A stretch of 64,000 bases of DNA, taken from NCBI GenBank assembly GCA_964461715.1, contig CAYWVR010000014.1, positions 1 to 64,000 of the forward strand, read 5' to 3'. Below, piece by piece: positions 1-7,893 of the stretch (position 1 is the first letter of the stretch; each line of letters begins with the position of its first letter). Origin of the DNA: CAYWVR01 sp964461715 (GTDB taxonomy: Bacteria; Planctomycetota; Phycisphaerae; FEN-1346). The notes beneath the pieces are model-generated. The model was not told the origin of the DNA. It saw only the letters and a list, made by a program, of their open reading frames with translations, and ran no database searches. Both the position numbers and the translations under genes were made by a program.

Positions 1-253
1 CCCCCCTCTGCTTGGAGCCTGTTCGAATGGGCTCTCGGATCCCCCCGCCGGCCCCGAAGCCGGGGCGGCACGTCGGATGGTTCCGGGTCACGCCCCTCCC
101 GGGCGTCCCGGCCCCCCATCCTGCGCGCAGTCTAGGATGAAGATACACCAGAAACCGCCTTCCGTCAAACGCGTGTGCCTTGTGTAGCGAAGACCGCCAT
201 CCCCGGGCGGATGGCTCCGGGGCACCGTTGCCTCGCGCCTCGGCACCTTCGGG

Positions 254-600
254 AAGCCCGTTCCCCGGAGCGGGAAGGTCTCAATCATCCAGCGTCCGTC
301 CGCCTGGATGCCCCCGGCGACGCACATCCTGCAGATCGAGAAGGCGGCGATCCAGGAGGGTGGGACCGAGGGGCGGCTGCTCCAGTTCCTCGCCGTCGAG
401 GACGGACGCCTGGCCCACACGAGCGGCTTCGCCGAACAGACGACCCGGGCCCGGCCTGTCGTCGACGCCTCGGACCTGAAGATCGAAGGCGACCGGCTCG
501 CCGAGACGTGCACGGGTGCCTACGGGACCGCTTGGTCGCAGACGATGGAGCTGCCGCCGCTGGAGTGGGCGGTCCCTTGCCCGGTTCTTCCCTTGCCCGA
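254..600 (+). pseudogene. Possible remnant of an unidentified gene ahead of the GT9 gene
   Basis: This stretch is in frame with the glycosyltransferase downstream, so a naive gene call would fuse them. Its translation (for example 'VVDASDLKIEGDRLAE') does not look like the start of a GT9 protein. It has the feel of a secreted beta-rich domain that loses sense near position 520-560. The better start for the enzyme lies downstream at 665. I do not recognise the family, so calling this a decayed fragment is inference. Positions 1-253 hold no gene I can support. Confidence 0.3.
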
Positions 601-664
601 GACGGTCCCCGCGGCTAAGCTTCTCGCGGAAGGCAGGGGCACGTCCGGCAAGCGGGATCGCTTC

Positions 665-1897
665 ATGCACGCAGACACGATGCGGCGGCTCGATCGGTGG
701 ATCGGCGTACCCACTTGTGCTGCCCTGACGCTCTTCGAGCGGCTCCGGCGGTGCGTGCGCCGGCCGCCGGGTGGCCAGGTGAGGCGGCTCCTGGTCGTCA
801 AGCTCGCCGAGCAGGGGGCCACGGTCCTGGCGTGGCGGGCCCTCGCGCGGGCGGCCGAAGTGGTCGGACGCGAGAACCTTTACGTCCTCGTCTTCGAGCC
901 GAACCGGTTCGTCCTTGACGTCCTCGACGTCGTGCCTCCCGAGAACGTCCTGACCGTGCCCACGGAGGGCTTCGCCCGGTTCACGGGGGGGATGCTGCGG
1001 GCCTTGGGCCGCATTCGTCGCCTCGGCATCGACGCCGTCGTCGATTTTGAGTTCTTCGCACGGGCCTCGGCGGTCGTGTCGTACCTGGCGGGGGCCCCGC
1101 GACGGGTGGGGCTCGACAGCCGGGCCTCGGGCGGTCCGTACCGGGGCGACCTTCTGACGCACCGGCTGGTGCACAATCCGCAGGTTCACGCCAGTCGCCT
1201 CTTCGAGACGATGATCGAGGCCGTCTGGGCGGACGCCTCGATCCTGCCGGCCCTGGACCGCGATGCGCCCGATCCGCCCGGCCCGCCCTCGCCGTTTGTC
1301 CCGACCGAGGCGGAGCGGGAGACGGTGCGGGCGGTGGTGGCAGAGATGGCGGCGACGGAGGACTTCCGGCCGCTCGTGCTCCTCAATGCCAACGCCTCGG
1401 ACCTGATGCCGCTCCGGCGATGGCCGGAGGAGAGGTATGTGGCCCTGGCGAAGGCGGTGCTGGCGGCCCGGGCAGACGTGCGCATCGCGTTCACGGGCTC
1501 GCCCGCCCAAGCAACAGAGGCCGAGTCGCTGGCGGCGGCGGTCGACTCGCCGCGCTGCTTCTCGCTGGCCGGCCGGACGACGCTCAGGGAGCTGCTGGTT
1601 CTCTATGGCGAGGCGGCGGTGCTGGTGACGAACGACTCGGGCCCGGGGCAGTTCATCGCCCTGACGCCCGTGCGTGCGGTGGTCCTCTTCGGCCCTGAGA
1701 CGCCGCGCGTGTTCGGGCCGCTCTCACCGCACGCGACGGTCCTCTACAAGGGAATCCCGTGCAGCCCGTGTGTCAGCGCCTACAACAACCGGGACTCCAT
1801 CTGCCGAAACAACGTCTGCATGCAGCGGATCAGTGTGGAGGAGGTGCGGGAAACGGTGCTAGGACTCCTCGACGACCCGGACGGGCGGCCGAGGTGA
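665..1897 (+). CDS. Glycosyltransferase family 9 (heptosyltransferase-like)
   Basis: The protein is 410 aa if it starts at ATG 665 (a second ATG lies at 680). An upstream in-frame ATG at 308 would add 119 residues that look unrelated. GT9 signs are the N-terminal 'LLVVKLAEQGATVLA' strand-loop, the central 'RRWPEERY' segment and the sugar-nucleotide binding 'NDSGPGQFIAL' near residue 322. GT9 enzymes transfer heptose or other sugars to lipid A cores or surface glycans at the cytoplasmic face. Four cysteines lie near residues 365-386 (CSPCVSAYNN...CRNNVCM), a tail seen in GT9 proteins of polysaccharide clusters. Its stop sits two bases before the ATG of the next (broken) gene, so they were one transcript. 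Donor and acceptor are unknown. Confidence 0.85.
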   Translation: MHADTMRRLDRWIGVPTCAALTLFERLRRCVRRPPGGQVRRLLVVKLAEQGATVLAWRALARAAEVVGRENLYVLVFEPNRFVLDVLDVVPPENVLTVPTEGFARFTGGMLRALGRIRRLGIDAVVDFEFFARASAVVSYLAGAPRRVGLDSRASGGPYRGDLLTHRLVHNPQVHASRLFETMIEAVWADASILPALDRDAPDPPGPPSPFVPTEAERETVRAVVAEMAATEDFRPLVLLNANASDLMPLRRWPEERYVALAKAVLAARADVRIAFTGSPAQATEAESLAAAVDSPRCFSLAGRTTLRELLVLYGEAAVLVTNDSGPGQFIALTPVRAVVLFGPETPRVFGPLSPHATVLYKGIPCSPCVSAYNNRDSICRNNVCMQRISVEEVRETVLGLLDDPDGRPR

Positions 1898-1899
1898 GC

Positions 1900-2475
1900 A
1901 TGACGCGACGCAGGAAGACCAAGGCGAATCGACGGAAGGACCGCAGGGCGTACACGGAGCCGAAGGGGCGGCGATGGGGGTTCCGGCTGGCGGCGGTAGC
2001 GCTGGCCTTGGTCGCGAGCCTGGGGGGCCCTCGAGGTGGCGCTTCGGTTGTTCGGACCGCCTCGCCACCGTATCCACTCCGAGGAGGTCGCCTTCCACAG
2101 TAACCCGCGAGGTTACCTGGACGTGGTCGGCGAGACCGACGAAGGTCCCCTTTACGGCATTCGGGACGCCGCCGGCACGGATTTCGGCCGCTTGCCCCCG
2201 GGATCGAAACGGATGCCGAAATCCATGCTTTCCTTACCCGACCGTCCTGGGTCCTGGCCTTGGGCGAGTCGTTCACGGCTGGCCTGGGGGTCCGATGGGA
2301 GGATATCTACGTTGTGCGGTTGGAGAGGAAGCTGGCCGTCGCAGGGCGCGTTTCCGCCATCCGCAACACGGCCTTGCCGGGGACCGACCTGGATAGGGTC
2401 GAAGCCACGTATCGGTTCGAAGCGTTGCGGCGTCGGCACCCCCTCCGGGTCGAAAATCCGGCGAATCCGTCGTGA
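1900..2475 (+). pseudogene. Broken SGNH/GDSL hydrolase-like gene
   Basis: Reading starts at ATG 1900 with a basic N-terminus and a hydrophobic segment (RLAAVALALVASL). It must shift to another frame near the G run at 2022-2027 to continue as 'LEVALRLFGPPRHRIHSEE'. It must shift back by about 2225 to reach 'WVLALGESFTAGLGV', which is SGNH block I with Glu in place of Asp. The frame ends at 2475, long before the Gly-Asn and Asp-His blocks. Two frame changes and early truncation point to a pseudogene; sequencing errors could explain the shifts but not the missing C-terminal half. It sits between a GT9 gene and an intact SGNH gene. Confidence 0.6.
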
Positions 2476-2552
2476 CTTCGGGGGGGTTTGTCCGTATAGT
2501 CCTATGGCCACGCGGGGTTGCGTCGGGCGGGGCGCGGCCCCGGGAGTGGGTG

Positions 2553-2759
2553 ATGGTGAAGAGGGCCGAGCGACCGACGAAGGCTTCCCCCGAGCCGCCG
2601 GAGCCCCGCGAGCCCGGCCTCCTGCGCGAGTTCGGGTCCTTCCTCTGGCAGCACAAGCTGTGGTGGCTCCTGCCGATTTTCCTCGTGCTCTTTCTGTTCG
2701 GCGTGTTGATCCTCGTGACCGGGACGGGTCTGGCCCCGTTCCTTTACGACACGCACTGA
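2553..2759 (+). CDS. DUF5989-type single-pass membrane peptide
   Basis: This 68-aa protein has a short Pro-rich cytoplasmic N-terminus, then 'LLREFGSFLWQHKLWWLLP' and one long transmembrane helix (IFLVLFLFGVLILV). It ends in 'GTGLAPFLYDTH'. That layout matches small DUF5989 proteins, which are found beside SGNH hydrolases and carbamoyltransferases in secondary-metabolite and polysaccharide loci. No biochemical role is established. ATG 2553 is chosen because GGGAG lies five bases upstream; the longer frame from 2472 is unlikely. The intact SGNH hydrolase follows after 16 bases, which suggests that the two products work at the same membrane site. Confidence 0.7.
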   Translation: MVKRAERPTKASPEPPEPREPGLLREFGSFLWQHKLWWLLPIFLVLFLFGVLILVTGTGLAPFLYDTH

Positions 2760-2775
2760 GGCCCCCCGCTTCGCC

Positions 2776-3933
2776 ATGGCACCGACCGGCACCGAGACTC
2801 CTGAAGGGACGCGGCCGCCCGGGGAGCGCAGGCCTCGCTTCGGGCGCGGGGCGAAGCGGCTGCTGCCGGTCCTGAGCATCTTCGTCTTCCTGGGCGGCGC
2901 GGAGCTGGCCCTCTGGATAACCCGCTCGGCCCCGCCGCCCAATCCACCCTTCGCCTTCTATATCCGCCAAGGCGAGAACGACGTCGCCTATCCCTTCATG
3001 CAGGAGGACCCGTATCTGCTCTGGTCGCCCCGGCCGGGGGCCGAGACCCGCATGACCGACCGCGACGCCGGGCGCACCGTAACCATCACCATCAATGCCG
3101 TGGGCCTGCGGGACGAGCCGTACCCGGCCGAGAAGGCGCCCGGCACCTTCCGCATCCTGTGCCTGGGCGACTCGAGCACCTTCGGCTACCAGGTCAACCT
3201 GGGAGAAACCTACCACGCCGTGCTGGAGGCGGCGCTGGCGGCGGACCCGGACTTGGCCCCTTGGCGGTTCGAGGTGATAAGCGCGGGGGTGACCGGCTAC
3301 ACCTCGACGCAAATGCTCGAGTACTATCGCCTGCGCGGCCGCGCGTTGCGGTCCGACCTTGTGACTGTCATGGCGGGGGCGAACGACCTGCTCCGCAAGT
3401 TTCGCTGGCCGGACAGCGAGCTCTTGCGCCGGAGCCGCCCGAACGGGACGAAGAAGGTCGACGAGCGGCTTTCGCAACTCGGCTCCTACCGGACGCTCCG
3501 GGGTTGGATGCGGCAGGGCCTGGGTCTGCAGACCCCGCCCCGGGCCCCGTTGTCGATGCGGTGCCCGCCGGCCGAATACGAGCGGAATCTGCTGGAGCTC
3601 TCTCGCCTGTGCGACGCCGACGGGGCCCGGCTGGTGCTGCTTTCGCTACCCTACATCGGATCGCGGGGGGGTGGGCAGGACGACATCTACGACGAGCAGG
3701 TTGCCCTCTACCACACCATCCTTCGGACACTCCGGCGGGAACACGCCCTTCCGCTGTTTGAGGTGCCGGAGATGACGCGAGGCTGGGGCAAGGTGGACGT
3801 GGCCCTGTTTCTCGATCGTTTCCACCCCACGCCGCGCGGCCACCGGCTGCTGGGTCTGCGTCTGTCCGCCTGGCTCAAGACCCACTACTACGTGCCCCGC
3901 CGGCCGCCCTACGGGGCCGACCCGGGCGGCTGA
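2776..3933 (+). CDS. Membrane-anchored SGNH/GDSL hydrolase
   Basis: The 385-aa protein has a cytoplasmic basic N-terminus, one membrane helix (about residues 31-52) and a long extracytoplasmic SGNH fold. Block I 'CLGDSSTFGYQV' is near residue 131, the oxyanion block 'GANDLL' near 201 and the catalytic 'DRFHPTPRGH' near 347. All key residues (Ser, Gly, Asn, Asp, His) are present. Family members are esterases or O-acyl(acetyl) transferases acting on surface glycans. It follows DUF5989 closely, and its stop abuts the converging radical-SAM operon. The likely substrate is the glycan built by this locus, but that is inference. Confidence 0.85.
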   Translation: MAPTGTETPEGTRPPGERRPRFGRGAKRLLPVLSIFVFLGGAELALWITRSAPPPNPPFAFYIRQGENDVAYPFMQEDPYLLWSPRPGAETRMTDRDAGRTVTITINAVGLRDEPYPAEKAPGTFRILCLGDSSTFGYQVNLGETYHAVLEAALAADPDLAPWRFEVISAGVTGYTSTQMLEYYRLRGRALRSDLVTVMAGANDLLRKFRWPDSELLRRSRPNGTKKVDERLSQLGSYRTLRGWMRQGLGLQTPPRAPLSMRCPPAEYERNLLELSRLCDADGARLVLLSLPYIGSRGGGQDDIYDEQVALYHTILRTLRREHALPLFEVPEMTRGWGKVDVALFLDRFHPTPRGHRLLGLRLSAWLKTHYYVPRRPPYGADPGG

Positions 3934-5364
3934 TCAGCGTTTCCGCAGGCCGACCGTCTTCAGGAACTCCTGCCAGGCGTAGGCCGCGAGCTTCCAGTTC
4001 GCCCCCCGGAGAATCTGTCCCGCGAACGCCGCGGCGTAGTGCGGCGTGAAGTAGATCTTGCGCTTCATCTGCTGGACGACGTCCTCGAATACCTCGCGCC
4101 GCGGGGCCCAGGGCAACCGGACCCAAGGCATCGCGTTGGCGTCGGGGTGCCAGTCGCCCACCAGCATTCCCTCGTCGGCGGCCGTGCGGAACGCCGCCGT
4201 CTCCGGATAGGGGCGGAGCACCGCCAGATTGACCGTGCTCGGCTTCACCGTCCGTATGAAGTCGAGCGTCTCGGCCACCGTCTCGGGTGTCTCGCCGGGG
4301 TAGCCGACGATCCAGCTCGAGTGGCTGAGCATGCGGTAGCGGCGGCAGAGGTCGAGGGCCCGGGCGTTCTGCTCGACGGTGGTTTGCTTGTTCATGGCGT
4401 CGAGCATCCGCTGGGAGCCCGACTCCATGCCGAAGGCCACCAGGTAGACCCCCGCCTGCCTCGCCTTCGCGGCCAGCTGTTCCGTGAAGACGTCAACGCG
4501 GCTCTTGATGCGGAAGCTGATGTCGAGCTTCTCGTCGAGGATGAGGTCGAAGATCTTGAGGGCCCGGGGCACGTGGCCCGTGAAGGTGTCGTCGCAGATC
4601 TCGACGTCGCGGATGCCCCGCTCGCGGATGCGGACCAACTCATCCAAGACGTCCTCCGGCGTGCGCCAGCGGTATTTCTGGCGGAAATTGTAGCAGAAGC
4701 CGCATCGGAAGGGGCACCCGCGGCTCGTAAAGAGCGTGTCGACGGGCCGGGCCCGGACCATGATCGAGTAGTATCGGCCCTCGTCGTAGGCCCGCTTGAC
4801 GAGCTTTCGCGCCGGGCGGGGGACGTGCTCGAGGTCCGGGAAGTCCGCGCAGGGCCCCTCCAGAATCTGGCCCTCCGGCCCACGCCGCAAGAGCCCCGGC
4901 ACCGTCTCGACGCCCCGGCCGCCCTCCTCGAGCGCGCGGCAAAGAGCCACGAGGGCGGTCTCGGCTTCGCCGCAGAGGACGTAGTCGGCCTCTGGGAACT
5001 GCTCGAGGGTTTCCGTGGGGACGGCGTTGACGTGGGGGCCGCCCAGGACGATTGCCGCTTCCGGCGCCGCGGCCCGGGCCATGCGCGTCATGTCGCGGAC
5101 TTGGCGAAGGATGTCGGAGTAGAGGCTGAAGCCGACGGCCAGCGGCAGGGCGTCGCGGATGGCTGCCGCGATCTCGTCGTCGGTCATGCCGAAGGCGTTG
5201 GCGTCGAGGACGACCGGCTCGAAGCCCCCCGCCTCCAGCGCTGCCGCCAGGTACAGCAGGTGCATCGGCGGGTAGCACTTCTGGGCGATCTCGTCGACGT
5301 ACGTCGCCCGCGGGTTGACGAGGACGACGGTGCGACGGGCGGATTGGGTGTCAGCGGTTGGCAT
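3934..5364 (-). CDS. Cobalamin-binding-type radical SAM protein (operon gene 4)
   Basis: This is a 476-aa protein. Residues 1-150 look like the Rossmann-like B12-binding domain of class B radical SAM enzymes ('YPPMHLLYLAAALEAGGFEP', 'IVLGGPHVNAVP'). The [4Fe-4S] motif CxxxCxxC follows at C217, C221 and C224 ('SRGCPFRCGFCYNF'), then the SAM-binding regions including 'GMESGSQRMLDAMNK'. Enzymes with this layout methylate or rearrange unactivated carbons or phosphorus in lipids, sugars and natural products. It is the last gene of a four-gene operon whose products all carry the radical-SAM triad. Its substrate cannot be read from the sequence. Confidence 0.85.
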   Translation of the reverse strand: MPTADTQSARRTVVLVNPRATYVDEIAQKCYPPMHLLYLAAALEAGGFEPVVLDANAFGMTDDEIAAAIRDALPLAVGFSLYSDILRQVRDMTRMARAAAPEAAIVLGGPHVNAVPTETLEQFPEADYVLCGEAETALVALCRALEEGGRGVETVPGLLRRGPEGQILEGPCADFPDLEHVPRPARKLVKRAYDEGRYYSIMVRARPVDTLFTSRGCPFRCGFCYNFRQKYRWRTPEDVLDELVRIRERGIRDVEICDDTFTGHVPRALKIFDLILDEKLDISFRIKSRVDVFTEQLAAKARQAGVYLVAFGMESGSQRMLDAMNKQTTVEQNARALDLCRRYRMLSHSSWIVGYPGETPETVAETLDFIRTVKPSTVNLAVLRPYPETAAFRTAADEGMLVGDWHPDANAMPWVRLPWAPRREVFEDVVQQMKRKIYFTPHYAAAFAGQILRGANWKLAAYAWQEFLKTVGLRKR

Positions 5365-5382
5365 GCGGTTGGGACGGGCCTC

Positions 5383-6369
5383 CTACCAGCCGAGGAACTC
5401 GCGGATGACGGTCACGTCCGTCTGGTAGACCTTCGAGAGGCGGAGCTTGCCGACGCAGACGCATCCGTCGCAGTCCGGGATCGAGAGCCGCGAGAAGGCC
5501 TCTGCGAAGCCCAGCTCGACGGCGTCGTGGCTGTCGCACTCGTTTGCGCTGCCGCAGAAGATGAGCTTGCCGTCGGGCATCATGGTAGCTGTGACGAGGA
5601 CGCAGTCGCAGCCGCGCGGCCCGCTTTGGAGGAGGTCGAGGTAGTAGTCCAGCTCGCTCCTCTTGCTGCCGATGGCCCGGGCCCGCGGCTCGCCCGAGGT
5701 CTTGATCTCGCGCAGGCGTTCAAGGGCAGCCCGCAGCGCCTCGCGGCTTGGCACGGACCGGTCCGTGGACTCGGCGTCGAGGGTCTTGGCCGTCAGGAGC
5801 TGGAAGCAGAAGGCGACGTCGTGCTCGAGACCGTAGTCGAGGACGTCGCCCAAGTGCTCGACGTTCTCGCGCGTCAGGCACGTGATGACCTGCGTTCGAA
5901 TGCCGGCTTCGCGGGCGAGCTCGACGGCCCGCATGGCTCGTTCGCTCGTGCCGCGCCCCCGCAGGGCGTCTTGGCGGGAGGGCGGGCCGTCCATGCTGAC
6001 CTGGAGTAGGTCCAGGGTCCTGAATTCCTCGATCCGTTTCGGGACGAGCAGGCCGTTCGTGTTCAGCTTGCAGACGAGGCCCTTGTCCTTGACATAGTGG
6101 ACGATCTCGCCCATGTCCTCGCGCACGAGCGGCTCGCCGCCGGTGAAGGAGACGACGCGGACGCCGGCCTCGGCCATCTGGTCGATCATGTCCTTGACGG
6201 CGGGGGTGTCGAGCTCTTGGACGGTCCGCTGGTCCTTCCACTTGCAGTAGGCGCAGTGGAGGTTGCAGCGGCCCGTGATGAGCCAGGCGACGGCCACGGG
6301 GATGCGGCGGCCGGTCAGCTTGTACCGGGCCCAGGCCAGGCCGAGCCTCAGCTTGTTTCCGAGGTCCAT
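5383..6369 (-). CDS. Radical SAM protein with SPASM-like cysteine-rich tail (operon gene 3)
   Basis: The protein is 328 aa. The radical SAM triad is C35, C39 and C42 ('RCNLHCAYCKW'), followed by 'VVSFTGGEPLVREDM', the GGE motif that binds the SAM amino group. At least seven Cys occur between about residues 250 and 310 (CDC, FCG, NEC, DCDGCVC), fitting extra Fe-S clusters of SPASM or twitch type. Unlike the other three proteins of this operon it has no N-terminal B12-binding domain. It lies 18 bases from gene 4 and 21 bases from gene 2, so co-transcription is very likely. It could be a dehydrogenase or epimerase acting on the same product. Confidence 0.85.
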   Translation of the reverse strand: MDLGNKLRLGLAWARYKLTGRRIPVAVAWLITGRCNLHCAYCKWKDQRTVQELDTPAVKDMIDQMAEAGVRVVSFTGGEPLVREDMGEIVHYVKDKGLVCKLNTNGLLVPKRIEEFRTLDLLQVSMDGPPSRQDALRGRGTSERAMRAVELAREAGIRTQVITCLTRENVEHLGDVLDYGLEHDVAFCFQLLTAKTLDAESTDRSVPSREALRAALERLREIKTSGEPRARAIGSKRSELDYYLDLLQSGPRGCDCVLVTATMMPDGKLIFCGSANECDSHDAVELGFAEAFSRLSIPDCDGCVCVGKLRLSKVYQTDVTVIREFLGW

Positions 6370-6390
6370 GCGTTCGCCTCACCTTTGCCG

Positions 6391-7890
6391 TCAGGCCCGC
6401 GCCAGGGCCGCCAGGACCTTTCGCGGATACGTCTGGAGATAGGCCAGGAACCGCAGGTCGCCGCACCGCAGAGCATTGAAGCCCTGGAGCAGGGCGACGA
6501 CGGTCTTCGGCAGCCGTCCCAGCCGCTCCAGCCGCCCGGGGCGGTGTAGCCGGCGCACTGCGGCCTCCGGGAGCATCGGCAGGAGCTTGTAGAGGGTGGC
6601 GTAGCCGGCCACGAGCCGACGCCGGGCCGGGTCGCCGTCGTCCGCCGGGTCGTAGAAATCCGTCTCGAGGCCGTCCTCGATGTGCCGAGCGGCGTCGGAC
6701 GGCAGGTCGCCTGCGGCCAGGGCGTGCTCGACGATGGGCGCCCCCGGCAGGTACACCAGGTAATGGACCTTGACGCGGCCGAGGAACTTCAACCGCCCGT
6801 AGCATGCGACGCCCAGGGCATGGTCCTCCGGCGTCTCGGTCGGCAGGTTGAACATGTGGTCGATGTCGTACCAGAGGCGGTGGCGGTCGCAGTGGGCCAG
6901 GGCCCGGAATGCGTCGGCTGCCGTCTCCCGCCGCCCGAGCACCTCCCGGCGCAGGCGGTCGTTCCACGTCTGGAGGCCGAACTCGATGGAGTAGCAGCCG
7001 CCTTTCTTCAGGAGCCGGGCTGTCTCCTCGTCGAACCCCGTCAGTGTGCAGAAGCACTTGAAGGGGACGCGAATCTCGCGGCGGTACCGGTCCATCAGCT
7101 CCCGCAGCCACGCCTTTTCGCCGGAGAGGTAGGAATCCTTGAAGATGACCTCCCGGAAATGGTACCGCCGTCGCCCCTCGGCCAGCTCGCGCATGACCGT
7201 GTCGACGCGTTTACGGCGGAAGTAGCGGCCGCTGTAGAGCTGCTTCGAGCAGGTTTCCTCGCAGAAGGTGCACTGGAACGGGCACCCTCGGCTGACCATG
7301 GCCGCGTAGCTGTAATGGTGGTCCACGCCGGGGGCGAAAAGGTCCTTGTCCGGCAGGGGCAGTGCGTCAAGATCCACGAGCGGGGCGCGGAACGTGAACT
7401 GCGGGGCGCCGTCCCGGCCCCGCCGCCAGAGGTTCCCGACCTCGTCGAAGCCTTGGCCGCCCTCGACGGCCCCGAGCAGGTCGAGGGCGACGCCCTCGAT
7501 CTCGCCCTCGACGACGTAATCGGCGCCGGGGTCGGCCAAGGCGCGCCGCGGGGTGAGCGACGGATGCAGGCCGAAGAAGACGTTCGGGGCGCCGGTCCGC
7601 TCGCGCACCTCGGCGGCCACGCGCCCGCACCACGCGAACGTGCTCGGCAGGACCGAGAAGAGGACCGCGTCCGGGTCCGAGCCGACGATCCGCTCGACGA
7701 CCCCCGCCTCGTCCGAGAGCCGTTCGGCCAAGGCCGGGGCCTGGAGGACGTTATCCGTGACGCCGAAAAGGTCGGGGTCGTGGACGAAGGTCAGCTCATG
7801 GCCGGCCCGGCGCACCAGCGGGGCGAGCGTCTCGAGATCCAGGGCCTCGCGGACGTGGTACCGGCCTCGATAGACCAGCGTGATGCGCAA
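6391..7890 (-). CDS. Cobalamin-binding-type radical SAM protein (operon gene 2)
   Basis: The 499-aa protein starts with TTG 7890; GGAG lies ten bases upstream and no better start is seen. Residues 1-150 form a B12-binding-like domain ('NVFFGLHPSLTPRRALADPG', 'DYVVEGEIEG'). The radical SAM triad is C203, C207 and C210 ('SRGCPFQCTFCEE'), with a further Cys at 214. A long C-terminal region (about 380-499) rich in Arg and Leu lacks recognised motifs. The TTG lies three bases after the upstream gene's stop, so translation is probably coupled. Function is unassigned beyond the fold. Confidence 0.83.
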   Translation of the reverse strand: MRITLVYRGRYHVREALDLETLAPLVRRAGHELTFVHDPDLFGVTDNVLQAPALAERLSDEAGVVERIVGSDPDAVLFSVLPSTFAWCGRVAAEVRERTGAPNVFFGLHPSLTPRRALADPGADYVVEGEIEGVALDLLGAVEGGQGFDEVGNLWRRGRDGAPQFTFRAPLVDLDALPLPDKDLFAPGVDHHYSYAAMVSRGCPFQCTFCEETCSKQLYSGRYFRRKRVDTVMRELAEGRRRYHFREVIFKDSYLSGEKAWLRELMDRYRREIRVPFKCFCTLTGFDEETARLLKKGGCYSIEFGLQTWNDRLRREVLGRRETAADAFRALAHCDRHRLWYDIDHMFNLPTETPEDHALGVACYGRLKFLGRVKVHYLVYLPGAPIVEHALAAGDLPSDAARHIEDGLETDFYDPADDGDPARRRLVAGYATLYKLLPMLPEAAVRRLHRPGRLERLGRLPKTVVALLQGFNALRCGDLRFLAYLQTYPRKVLAALARA

Positions 7891-7893
7891 GGA

